From positions 1 to 14,669 of the forward strand of contig QNCL01000016.1 of assembly GCA_003645805.1 (NCBI GenBank): a DNA stretch of 14,669 nucleotides, read 5' to 3'. The notes below the pieces were generated by a model that saw nothing but the letters and a program-made list of their open reading frames with translations, ran no database searches and was not told the DNA's origin. The number at the start of each line of letters is the position of its first letter. The first letter of the stretch is position 1. Shown piece after piece: positions 1 through 7,223 of the stretch. A program made the translations under genes and the position numbers. Source of the DNA: Candidatus Omnitrophota bacterium. GTDB lineage: Bacteria > Omnitrophota > 4484-213.

Positions 1-430
1 CTGCTGTTCCTGCTTCCATCTCTTCTTTTCCTTTCTCCTCTTTTCCTCTAATTCCTCTAATTCTCTCCTCCTTCTTTCTCGCTCAAGGGCTAAAGCAATC
101 TCCCTCTGTTTCCGTTCTATCTCCCTCAACTCCCTTTCTCTCCTCTCTATCTCCCTCTGCATCTGTCTCCTTCTTGCTTCCACTTCCCTTCTTCTTCTCA
201 TCTCCTCCTGTCTTCTTCTCTCCCTTTCCCGCTTCATCTGAGCCAATCTCCTCTTTCTTTCTCTCTCCTCGCGCCTTCGCTTTATCTCCTCTTGCCTCCT
301 CCTCTTCTGTTCTCTCCTTTCTCTTTCCAGAGCACGCAATCTCTCTTCTGCCTTCCTCTTCTTCTCCTCTATCTTTCTCAACCTTTCTCTAAACTTGGCT
401 AACTCTTCCTCTTCTTTCTGAACGGAAGAG
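1..430. other. Homopyrimidine/homopurine-biased tract coding an ER/K-type helix
   Basis: The plus strand here is overwhelmingly C and T; by my count only 36 of the first 240 bases are purines. The reason is coding: the minus strand encodes the second coiled coil of the secretin fusion using AGA, AGG, GAG, GAA, AAG and CAG almost exclusively. Such tracts can in principle adopt triplex structures, but nothing here shows a regulatory role. No exact tandem repeat unit was seen. Confidence 0.75.
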
Positions 431-2508
431 AGCAAGGAAATCCTCTCTTCTCTCTTCTCTCCCTTTCTCCATCTTGCCTTTCCACCTTTCCTTTCTGGTT
501 TGGATACCTTCTTGAAGACAAAAGGAATTCTCAAGGATATCTCCTTCTCCTGTATCTTTGAAGAAAAAGGAGGATAAGGAGCAGTAGCCTGCACCGCCCT
601 GAGCACGGTTTTATCCAAGACTCTATACCCTGAACTCTTTATTATCCTTGCCTCCCGCACTCTTCCTTGGGGAGATAAGAGGAGTTCTAAAATAGCAGTT
701 CCTTCCAGGTTTCTGGTGCTCTCTGGGCGAGTAACAGCCTGACTTATCTGCCTCTGAATCCTCTGAGCATAGGACACTTTAGCCCTTGGAGAGGTTATTA
801 TGGGCTTTTGCTTTTCCTCTCCTTCTATCTGTGCCCTTAATCTCTGAATGGAGGCTTTTATCTTCTCTCTTCTCTCTGCTGCTCTTTCTTCTTCTCTCTT
901 TGCCTCCTCCATAGCCTTCTGAAGAGAGGTTATCTTTCCCTCCAATCTCTTTTTTATCTTCCTGTTTATCTCCTCTAAACTCCTCTCTTGTTCTGTCCTT
1001 TTTGCTCTTAGGATCTCTCCTATCATTTTTGCCTGACGCTCATTCTCTTTGGCTAACTCTTCCACCCTCCTCATCAATGCGAGCAGTTCCTTTCTTCTTT
1101 TCTTTGCCTCCTCTTCGGCTTTGCGCGCCTCCTGCTCTTTCTGGGAAAGGATAGATAATTGCTCCTGTATCTGCTTCCTTAAAGCCAACATCTTCTTTGT
1201 TTCTTCCCTCTCCTCAACCTCCTCTATCTCCTTTCTAAACCTTCTCTCTTTCTCTTTTAGGGAAACTATTGTAGGAGTGATAAAGAGCACAAGTTCTGTT
1301 TGGTTGTTCTGGAACTCTCTGGATTTGAACAACTCTCCTAACACAGGTATATCTCCTAATAAAGGGAATTTTTGTAAATTGCTTGCCTGGTCGTTCTGAA
1401 TCAAGCCTGCAATAAGCAGGGTATCTCCCTGCCCTACATTTACCTCTGTTTGAGCAGTGCGCGTCTTCAACGCTGGAGTATCCCCTCCTGATTTGGTAGC
1501 ATAACTCCAGTCAAGACTACTTACCTCTGCCCGAAGTTTGGTATTAATACTTCCTTCAAAGACTACCGTAGGCTCAATCTCCAAGAATACACCATAGGGT
1601 TTCCATTCAATATGCGGATTATCTCCTGAAACCTGCACAGGGATCTCTCCTCCTACCCGAAAGTTTGCCTGTTTTCCGCTGTTGGTGACCAGTTTAGGAT
1701 GAGCAAGAAGTCTTGCTTTACCTTCTTCAAAGAGCATACTTAACTTGGCGGTAACCGCACTATACTGCCATCTGCCTATCTTCACCAGCCCGGGAGTAAG
1801 TTGGGAAAAGGTGTTAAGCCATTCCTCCGTAGGGCTCAAATCAGGGATCTCGGAGAAATAAAAAGCCTCTGACCAAGCCACCCCCATCTCTCTTAGTGCA
1901 CTCTTGTTGACCTCCAGCACCTCTACATCAATCTGAATCAACTCTGGCTTCTGAGGAGAAGGTTTTCTAAGTTCTACGATATTAACCACATTCTTTAGAC
2001 CGCTAACAAGATTGTTTAATTGCTTCATCTGCTCGGAGGTAGAAACTATACCCTTTAGGATAATCCTCTCTCCTTTTGCTATTGCCCTTACTCCTCCAAA
2101 CCCACTAACCTTTAGCATCTCATTAATCTCCTTTGCTGTCTTTCTCAAATCCTGCTGGATAACCTCCACAGCAAAAACTTCCCTTCCTCCAAACTTATCC
2201 CAGATAATCAAATTTGTTTTCCCTGCGGATTTTCCTAATAACATTATCTCTTTGTCGCTAATCACCCGCACATCGGCTATTTCTGGATTTCCTATCGCCA
2301 CTCGTGTGGCTTTCTTATCCAGCACCTTTGACTGATTGACAAAGAGTTTTATGGGCTCTTTCCTCTCCTTATTCTCAAAAGAAAAAGCATCTAAATTCGC
2401 AGGCACTTCTTGGGCAAAACAGAAAGAGGAAAAGAGAAAAAAGCAAAAAAGCAAACAAACTCCTCTTCCTATCACCCTGCTTTCTTTCGCTCTTAAAATC
2501 CTCTTCAT
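1..2508 (-). CDS. cpaC: Tad/Flp-type secretin fused to coiled coil, TonB/TolA C-terminal domain and second coiled coil (3' end off window)
   Basis: Outer-membrane secretin of a Tad/Flp pilus or type II-like system, partial at its C-terminus; 836 codons are visible without a stop. Order in residues: signal peptide 1-32 (hydrophobic 17-32, FCFA then Q33); pilus-type N-terminal domain about 52-118 (KATRVAIGNPEIADV, GKTNLIIWD); BON-like segment about 120-180; secretin core about 188-415 with TNSGKQANFRVGGEIP (275-290), GDTLLIAGLI (361-370), PLLGDIPVLGELF (382-394) and ELVLFITP (405-412). Families of this type normally end about here. This one continues with a charged coiled coil (about 417-565), a TonB/TolA-like domain (about 575-667) and an Arg/Glu/Lys-rich helix (about 696-836) that runs off the edge. 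ATG at 2508 lies two bases after the cpaB stop, with a purine-rich AGAGGGGG about 13 bases upstream. The order cpaB then secretin is usual for tad loci. The secretin call is firm; the role of the C-terminal arm is unknown. Confidence 0.93.
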   Translation of the reverse strand, partial: MKRILRAKESRVIGRGVCLLFCFFLFSSFCFAQEVPANLDAFSFENKERKEPIKLFVNQSKVLDKKATRVAIGNPEIADVRVISDKEIMLLGKSAGKTNLIIWDKFGGREVFAVEVIQQDLRKTAKEINEMLKVSGFGGVRAIAKGERIILKGIVSTSEQMKQLNNLVSGLKNVVNIVELRKPSPQKPELIQIDVEVLEVNKSALREMGVAWSEAFYFSEIPDLSPTEEWLNTFSQLTPGLVKIGRWQYSAVTAKLSMLFEEGKARLLAHPKLVTNSGKQANFRVGGEIPVQVSGDNPHIEWKPYGVFLEIEPTVVFEGSINTKLRAEVSSLDWSYATKSGGDTPALKTRTAQTEVNVGQGDTLLIAGLIQNDQASNLQKFPLLGDIPVLGELFKSREFQNNQTELVLFITPTIVSLKEKERRFRKEIEEVEEREETKKMLALRKQIQEQLSILSQKEQEARKAEEEAKKRRKELLALMRRVEELAKENERQAKMIGEILRAKRTEQERSLEEINRKIKKRLEGKITSLQKAMEEAKREEERAAERREKIKASIQRLRAQIEGEEKQKPIITSPRAKVSYAQRIQRQISQAVTRPESTRNLEGTAILELLLSPQGRVREARIIKSSGYRVLDKTVLRAVQATAPYPPFSSKIQEKEISLRIPFVFKKVSKPERKGGKARWRKGEKREERISLLSSVQKEEEELAKFRERLRKIEEKKRKAEERLRALERERREQKRRRQEEIKRRREERERKRRLAQMKRERERRRQEEMRRRREVEARRRQMQREIERRERELREIERKQREIALALERERRRRELEELEEKRRKEKKRWKQEQQ
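508..786 (-). other. TonB/TolA-type C-terminal domain inside the secretin gene
   Basis: Region coding for residues 575-667 of the secretin fusion. It opens with a helix YAQRIQRQI (580-588) as in TolA and TonB_2 domains, then strands ILELLLSPQGRV (605-616), EARIIKSSG (619-627), the helix LDKTVLRAVQATAP (631-644), the YPPF turn (644-647) and a final strand ISLRIPFVF (657-665). The small-residue SSG, LD, AV and PP positions match the conserved pattern of TonB C-terminal domains. In TonB and TolA this domain sits at the end of a periplasm-spanning arm and touches outer-membrane proteins. It is distinct from the STN domain found at the N-terminus of some secretins. No transmembrane anchor of the TonB/TolA kind precedes it, so coupling to ExbBD or TolQR is not apparent. 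Confidence 0.85.
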
Positions 2509-2510
2509 AT

Positions 2511-3356
2511 CTATTTCGTTACCCCCTCTTTTTCTAAACCACGAAAGACTTCTATCTCCTTCTTCCTTTCCCTCTCTTTCTCCTCAACTTTAAGTGGCAG
2601 AATAGGAGAGAAGTTCTGCAAGAGAGTGCTGAAGTTTACCACTCCCAATGGAGACTCCTTATTGTCTTTTACTCCTCTTAACATTAGCCTGATCTTCCCC
2701 TTCTCCTCAGCAAACACTAAGTTCTCCGCTTCCTCGGGGGATAAGGCTAAGGTTATGGTAGAAATCTCTCTTCTCTCCCTCCTTCCTTGCTTTTTATCCT
2801 CGGGCAAAAAGACTTTTTTCATTTCTCTGTCCACGGCTAAAACCAGAACATTCTGGAAAAGGGGTAAGGTAATACTCTGCACCTCCTGTCTACCCCCTTC
2901 TCCTATCTTTATAAGGTCAAAGGTAGCCAGGATATCCACATAATCCCCGGGTTTAATCAATCCGGAGACAGCGCTAACACTATCTGCAGAGATGCTCACT
3001 GCTCTTTTACCTACAGGGGTTTTAATGGCTAACCATCCTCCCTTCTCAGGAGAAACTATCTTTGTGGAAAGAATCTGCTCTCCTTTCAGAATAGGGGTAA
3101 TGGTCAGTTTACCTATTACTGCTTTTTTAGAACTGATAGCGGAAGGCTGGATAAACTTGGCGGGTATTTTTACTGCCTTTACATCTCTCTCTGTGATGGT
3201 TGTATCTGAGGGAATATCTCGCGCCGCAATCAACACCGGCTTAGGTTCTGTGCCCTCAAAGAGTTCTTTTTCTCTTTTTGCGAAGTAGCGATTAGCCAAA
3301 AGCACAGAGAAGATCCCCAAAATGAGAGCGGTAATTAAAGGGAGATGTTTTCTCAT
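2511..3356 (-). CDS. cpaB: Tad/Flp pilus assembly protein CpaB (RcpC) with SAF domain
   Basis: A 281-residue protein of the CpaB/RcpC family, which is anchored in the inner membrane and assists secretin function in Flp pilus biogenesis. A single N-terminal membrane segment covers residues 7-22. A SAF domain follows at about 40-101 (VLIAARDIPSDTTITERDV, then KGEQILSTKIV). The RcpC domain runs to about 227, with SGLIKPGDYVDILATFD (131-147) and LSPEEAENLVFAEEKGKIRL (205-224). Family members often stop near this point; here a further 50 residues end in a highly charged tail (257-281). The ATG directly follows the TAA of the upstream foldase gene with no spacer, which suggests translational coupling, as only a distant GAGG is visible as a ribosome site. 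It lies just upstream of the secretin, as is usual in tad loci. Confidence 0.93.
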   Translation of the reverse strand: MRKHLPLITALILGIFSVLLANRYFAKREKELFEGTEPKPVLIAARDIPSDTTITERDVKAVKIPAKFIQPSAISSKKAVIGKLTITPILKGEQILSTKIVSPEKGGWLAIKTPVGKRAVSISADSVSAVSGLIKPGDYVDILATFDLIKIGEGGRQEVQSITLPLFQNVLVLAVDREMKKVFLPEDKKQGRRERREISTITLALSPEEAENLVFAEEKGKIRLMLRGVKDNKESPLGVVNFSTLLQNFSPILPLKVEEKERERKKEIEVFRGLEKEGVTK

Positions 3357-4232
3357 TTACTTTAACAGTAGTAATTCCTCATTTATCTTTATATCTGCTT
3401 TTTCTCTCAGAGAAGCAAGTAAACTCTGCAACTTCTTTGCCTCCTTCTCCCTTTCCAGTCTCTCCCTTATCTCCTCTTTCACCTTCTCCAGAGGTTTTTG
3501 CTTACTTGGTACTTTGTCAATCACTTTGACTATATGATATCCATCCTTAAGAGCGATTATCCCACTCATCTGCCCCTTCTTTAGATTAAACACAACCTCA
3601 TCAAAGGCTTTGGGCATCCTCCCGCGCGCAAAGAAACCCATATCTCCTCCTCTGGAGGCATTAGGGGCTATGGATTTCTCTTTAGCCAACATCTGAAAGT
3701 TTGCTCCCTGCAAGAGTTGAATCAAGACCTGCTTTGCTTCCTTCTCACTTCTGAGCACAATTTCTCTTGCTCTTATCTTCTCTGGTTCTGTAAAAGCCTT
3801 TTTGTGTGTGTCGTAATACTCTTTTATCTCCTGCTCGGAAACACTTATCTCTTCCCTTAAATCCTCTATCAACTTATTGACTAAAATCTGTTTTCTTAAA
3901 TCCTCAAGATTGTCCAACCTCATCTGGACATCCTCTTGCTTGTCCAATCCTCTTCTGTATGCCTCCTGCACTAACAACTCCCGGCTAATCAGGTCATCAA
4001 GAAATCTCTTCTCCCCTTCCAAGGTATCTACATCATAACCCAAAATGGCAGTTGCATTCTCTGGCAAAATCTTTATCTTCCGCTTAAACTCCTCCAAGGT
4101 GATTATCCCTGCATTTACCTGGGCTAATATCTTCCCTTCTCCCTTTTTTCCTCTCGCTTTTTCTCCTCCTTTCTTATTGGCACAACCAAATAGTAAAAGG
4201 AAGGTAATAACCAGTAAAACCCACTTTCTCAT
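3357..4232 (-). CDS. Parvulin-type (SurA/PrsA-like) peptidyl-prolyl isomerase lipoprotein
   Basis: A 291-residue predicted lipoprotein that would help fold exported proteins. The lipobox LLFGC puts the lipidated cysteine at residue 17; Ala-Asn follows rather than Asp, so outer-membrane sorting is plausible. A SurA_N-like helical region spans about 37-135, and the parvulin domain about 152-242 (RGGDMGFFARG, KAFDEVVFNL, GYHIVKV). The first conserved parvulin histidine, normally in an HIL motif, appears replaced: the sequence reads RAREIVL (154-160). The second, H233 in GYHIV, is kept, so the protein may act more as chaperone than isomerase. I chose ATG 4232 over ATG 4262: AGGAGG lies five bases before it, and the lipoprotein signal begins there. 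The upstream LpxC-FabZ stop codon overlaps this ribosome site. It sits between lipid A genes and the pilus genes. Confidence 0.88.
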   Translation of the reverse strand: MRKWVLLVITFLLLFGCANKKGGEKARGKKGEGKILAQVNAGIITLEEFKRKIKILPENATAILGYDVDTLEGEKRFLDDLISRELLVQEAYRRGLDKQEDVQMRLDNLEDLRKQILVNKLIEDLREEISVSEQEIKEYYDTHKKAFTEPEKIRAREIVLRSEKEAKQVLIQLLQGANFQMLAKEKSIAPNASRGGDMGFFARGRMPKAFDEVVFNLKKGQMSGIIALKDGYHIVKVIDKVPSKQKPLEKVKEEIRERLEREKEAKKLQSLLASLREKADIKINEELLLLK

Positions 4233-4237
4233 CTCTT

Positions 4238-4243
4238 CCTCCT
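4238..4243 (-). promoter_or_regulatory. Ribosome binding site of the foldase gene overlapping the LpxC-FabZ stop
   Basis: Minus strand AGGAGG, five bases before ATG 4232. Its first base is the last base of the TGA that ends the LpxC-FabZ gene (4245-4243). It decides the start of the lipoprotein and points to coupled translation. Confidence 0.85.
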
Positions 4244-5595
4244 CATCTGTCCGCCAAAGCAAACATCAGGTTTGCCTCCGCTACTGTCTTCCCCTCTACT
4301 AAAGCCTTACCATAAACCTGTCCCGTGCTCGTGCGTAGTTTTACTACTTCTATCTCCAGCCTTAACTGGTCTCCTGGAACCACACGCTGACGAAATCTTG
4401 CTTTATCTATACCTATAAAATAGGCTATCTTCCCCCTATTCTCTCTTCTACTTAGCATCAGAACTCCGGCACTCTGGGCTAAGGCTTCTATAATTAGCAC
4501 TCCAGGCATTACTGGACGCCCGGGAAAATGTCCGGTGAAGAAGTAGTCATTTAAAGTAACATTCTTCACTGCCACAATCCGCTTTCCCTCTTCTAGCTCC
4601 AGCACTTTATCCACCAGTAGAAATGGATAACGGTGAGGCAATATCTCTTGAATCTCCCGGCTATCTAAGGTGGTTTTGGAAGAATATTGTCCAGAGACTG
4701 CCTGGATCCCTGCCTCCTCTTTCCTTTCTTTTTCTTTGTTTATCCTCTTCAAAAGGTGAATATTAGCCCAATGTCCACTCTTTATCGCGATTAGATAACC
4801 TCCAAGAGCACATCCTAAAAGATAGAGGTCACCTACCAAGTCCAGAATCTTATGACGGACAAACTCATCGGGAAAACGCAGGTTATCTACAGACCCAGTA
4901 TTATCTACTATTAGCGTATTCTCGGGATCTGCACCTTTCCCTAAACCCTCATTGCGTAGCCTCTCTACCTCGGCCTCTAAACAAAATGTGCGTGCTCCCG
5001 CAAGTTCTTTCTCAAACACCTCTCTTCTTTCCTCCTTATCTGCGGGAAAGCGCAGGATTAAGTGTTGAGGAGGGAGGGAAGGGTAATCGAGGGTATAGGA
5101 AATCTTAAACTCATCAGCAGGAAGGATAACCAGAGTTGCATCATTAGATTGAACGCAAAGTGGCTCGTTGGGTTGAAAACTCCTCTCCACCTCTTTTTGC
5201 TCCTCTATCCCTGCCTCTTTCAATACCTCAAAGAACCTGAGAGCACTTCCATCCATTCCCGGCACCTCTGGACCATCTATCTCAATGATAAGGTTATTAA
5301 TCCCTAATCCAAACAAAGCGGCCATTAAGTGCTCAATAGTATACACCTCCACAGATCTCTGTCCTTCAGAGGTAGAGAGGCTGATACCTACAGAGGTACA
5401 CCGGCGCGAATGCTCTATTAAATTCCTCACATCTGCCTTGATTATAGGTTTCTCCGCAAGGTCTGTGCGCACAAAGTTTATCCCTGTATTGGGCAGAGAA
5501 GGTTTAAATTTCAACCTTACTCTCTCTGCAGTATGCAAACCTATTCCTTCCAGTTGCACTTCTTTTTTGATAGTCCGCTGAAACTCCCTTTTCAT
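4243..5595 (-). CDS. lpxC/fabZ: Bifunctional LpxC deacetylase / FabZ dehydratase fusion
   Basis: A 450-residue two-enzyme fusion. The N-terminal part (1-290) is UDP-3-O-acyl-GlcNAc deacetylase, the committed step of lipid A synthesis and a zinc enzyme. Expected zinc ligands are H89 in TIEHLMAAL, H248 and D252 in RHKILDLVGDL; the catalytic base would be E88 and the second histidine H275 in KSGHWANIH. The C-terminal part (about 305-450) is 3-hydroxyacyl-ACP dehydratase FabZ, with ILPHRYPFLLVDK (318-330) and the active-site stretch GHFPGRPVMPGVLIIEALAQ (355-374) holding H356 and E370. A short charged linker (285-300) joins them. Both active sites look intact. Such fusions are known in Bacteroidota and several other phyla. 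ATG 5595 has GAGAGG four bases upstream. It follows LpxD by 10 bases. Confidence 0.96.
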   Translation of the reverse strand: MKREFQRTIKKEVQLEGIGLHTAERVRLKFKPSLPNTGINFVRTDLAEKPIIKADVRNLIEHSRRCTSVGISLSTSEGQRSVEVYTIEHLMAALFGLGINNLIIEIDGPEVPGMDGSALRFFEVLKEAGIEEQKEVERSFQPNEPLCVQSNDATLVILPADEFKISYTLDYPSLPPQHLILRFPADKEERREVFEKELAGARTFCLEAEVERLRNEGLGKGADPENTLIVDNTGSVDNLRFPDEFVRHKILDLVGDLYLLGCALGGYLIAIKSGHWANIHLLKRINKEKERKEEAGIQAVSGQYSSKTTLDSREIQEILPHRYPFLLVDKVLELEEGKRIVAVKNVTLNDYFFTGHFPGRPVMPGVLIIEALAQSAGVLMLSRRENRGKIAYFIGIDKARFRQRVVPGDQLRLEIEVVKLRTSTGQVYGKALVEGKTVAEANLMFALADR

Positions 5596-5605
5596 AATAC
5601 CTCTC

Positions 5606-6634
5606 TCACTCTCCTACTCGCTCTTCTAATTTCTTTACTCTTCTAAAAAGTGCGGGCAGACGCTGAATGCAGGCTTTTACCCTCTTTTCCTCCTGATGAG
5701 GTTTGGCAGGAAAACCGGAAACAGAAGTATTGGCAGGAATGGACTTTGTCACTCCTGATTTAGCCGCTACCACCACATTATCTCCAATGCTTAGATGTCC
5801 GGCTACCCCTACTTGCCCGGCAAGAATAACATTCTTTCCTATCTTTACACTCCCGGATATCCCTACCTGAGAGACAATGATAGCATTCTCTTCTATATTT
5901 ACATTATGCCCTATTTGCACGAGATTGTCAATCTTTGTTCCTTTTCCAATACAGGTCTTACTAAACCTTGCACGGTCAATGGTAACATTTGCTCCTATCT
6001 CCACATCATCACCAATCTCTACCCATCCTATTTGCGGTATCTTATGATGCACTCCCCCTACGGTAGAGTAACCAAAACCATCACTTCCTATCACTGTTCC
6101 GTTATGGATAATAACTCGATTGCCGATCTGCGTCCTTTCACGAATAGAGACATTAGCATAGATTATGCATTCCTCTCCAATAGAAGTTCCTTCCCCAATA
6201 TACACTCCAGAATAGATCACTGTCCCTCTACCTATCCTCACTTTATTTTCAATAACCACATAGGCTTGAATGGCTACATCCTCCTCTAAAATTACATCCT
6301 CTGCTATTATCGCTGAAGGATGAATACCTTTGGGCTTGCGAACGGGCGGAGCGAAGAGAGGAACAATCTTGGAGAAAGCAAAAGAGGGATTCTCGGTATA
6401 AAGCAAAGAAAGCCCTTTTCTCTTCCTTTTTTCCACCTCCTCTCTATCCCGCATAGCAACCACTACCGCAGAAGCCATTGTCTTTTCCAGAAGAGGAAGA
6501 TATCTCTTCTCTTCTACAAAACTAATCTCTCCCTCTTGAGCGTCCTCTATCCCTGCAACTCCATAAATAAGCACATCCTCCCCTTCTATCTTCCCTCCTA
6601 TCAACTTTGCCAACTCCAGTAAACTCTTTTTCAT
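5606..6634 (-). CDS. lpxD: LpxD, UDP-3-O-acylglucosamine N-acyltransferase
   Basis: A 342-residue cytoplasmic acyltransferase that adds the second hydroxyacyl chain to UDP-acyl-glucosamine in lipid A synthesis. The N-terminal uridine-binding domain (about 1-95) has the typical GVAGIEDAQEGEISFV. A left-handed beta-helix of hexapeptide repeats follows (about 104-300), with repeated I/V-G-x-G/N turns. The family's catalytic histidine lies in NLVQIGHNV (H243 counted from the chosen start), and the C-terminus ends in a helix (about 315-342). I chose ATG 6634, which has AGAGGA six bases upstream, over an in-frame GTG at 6652 that would add six residues and swallow the ribosome site. It sits in the conserved order bamA, skp, lpxD, fabZ. 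The lpxA that often follows is absent here. Confidence 0.96.
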   Translation of the reverse strand: MKKSLLELAKLIGGKIEGEDVLIYGVAGIEDAQEGEISFVEEKRYLPLLEKTMASAVVVAMRDREEVEKRKRKGLSLLYTENPSFAFSKIVPLFAPPVRKPKGIHPSAIIAEDVILEEDVAIQAYVVIENKVRIGRGTVIYSGVYIGEGTSIGEECIIYANVSIRERTQIGNRVIIHNGTVIGSDGFGYSTVGGVHHKIPQIGWVEIGDDVEIGANVTIDRARFSKTCIGKGTKIDNLVQIGHNVNIEENAIIVSQVGISGSVKIGKNVILAGQVGVAGHLSIGDNVVVAAKSGVTKSIPANTSVSGFPAKPHQEEKRVKACIQRLPALFRRVKKLEERVGE

Positions 6635-6685
6635 CGCTTTTCCTCTTGCCACAACCTTCTACTCTTCCACAAAAGGCAGGATATT

Positions 6686-7171
6686 TTATTTCTCCAGTGC
6701 TTTGATAATCTTATTCGTGATATCCAAACTTTCATTTCCATAGAGCAAAACCCGCTTGTCCAATATTATATCATAGTTTCCTCTCTTTGCCTCCTCTTGG
6801 ATAACCTTATCAATATCCTGAAGGATCTCGCTCATCATCCTCTCCCTCTCTTTAAGAAGTTCTGTGTGGGAGTGCTTGGCAAATGTGCGCAGTTCTCCTC
6901 TCTTCTTGGAAAGTACCTTCTCCTTTTTCTTCTTGCTTTCCGGAGAAAGAATCTTCATCTCCTTTTGCAAATCCTCTATCTCCTTCATCATTTTCTGTAT
7001 CTTCTCCTGAGTCTTCCTCTGGTCTGTGCGAAGTTTATTGTTCAAGTCTTCTGTCTTCTTATAACTGTTGAATACCTTCTCTACATCTACATAACCAATC
7101 TTAACCTCTGCGCAGAAACCTAATGAGCATACCAGCAAAAGAATACCTACTCCTGCTCCTATTCTTTTCAT
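6686..7171 (-). CDS. skp: Skp/OmpH-family periplasmic chaperone
   Basis: A 161-residue periplasmic chaperone for unfolded outer-membrane proteins. A signal peptide covers residues 1-21, ending CSLGFCA before EVKIGYVD. The mature start KIGYVDVEKVFNSY is the characteristic OmpH/Skp opening. A long charged helical region (about 38-115) would form the tentacle coiled coils, and the C-terminal strand segment (YDIILDKRVLLYG) closes the trimer body. Length fits the family. ATG 7171 was chosen over ATG 7201 because AGGAGG lies four bases upstream and the signal peptide starts there. It lies directly after bamA, as in most diderms. Confidence 0.93.
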   Translation of the reverse strand: MKRIGAGVGILLLVCSLGFCAEVKIGYVDVEKVFNSYKKTEDLNNKLRTDQRKTQEKIQKMMKEIEDLQKEMKILSPESKKKKEKVLSKKRGELRTFAKHSHTELLKERERMMSEILQDIDKVIQEEAKRGNYDIILDKRVLLYGNESLDITNKIIKALEK

Positions 7172-7175
7172 TTCT

Positions 7176-7181
7176 CCTCCT
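7176..7181 (-). promoter_or_regulatory. Ribosome binding site of skp
   Basis: Minus strand AGGAGG four bases before ATG 7171. It favours this start over the in-frame ATG 7201, which would place the site inside the coding region. Confidence 0.8.
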
Positions 7182-7223
7182 CTTTCTGCTGGCAAGTTCA
7201 TTCTAAACTGACCAGCAAAGTCT

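Noticed and set aside
1..430. Low-complexity C/T-rich sequence as a repeat array or CRISPR
   Set aside because: There is no repeated unit with spacers; the bias follows from Arg, Glu and Lys codons on the minus strand.
508..786. The domain as the STN (secretin and TonB N-terminal) domain
   Set aside because: STN occurs near the N-terminus of secretins; this segment lies after the secretin core and matches the C-terminal TonB/TolA pattern.
1..2508. The secretin and TonB-like part as two genes wrongly joined or frameshifted
   Set aside because: I translated the whole stretch from ATG 2508; it stays open for 836 codons with recognisable domains on both sides in the same frame, and I saw no internal start with a good ribosome site.
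174..2593. Open frames on the plus strand at 174-392, 1049-1399, 2012-2335 and 2336-2593
   Set aside because: They are antisense to the secretin gene, rich in Ser, Leu and Phe as expected from reversed purine-rich codons, and show no domain.
5795..6289. A 164-codon plus-strand frame
   Set aside because: It is antisense to the hexapeptide repeats of LpxD; its periodic Tyr-Pro-Tyr-Leu pattern mirrors those repeats.
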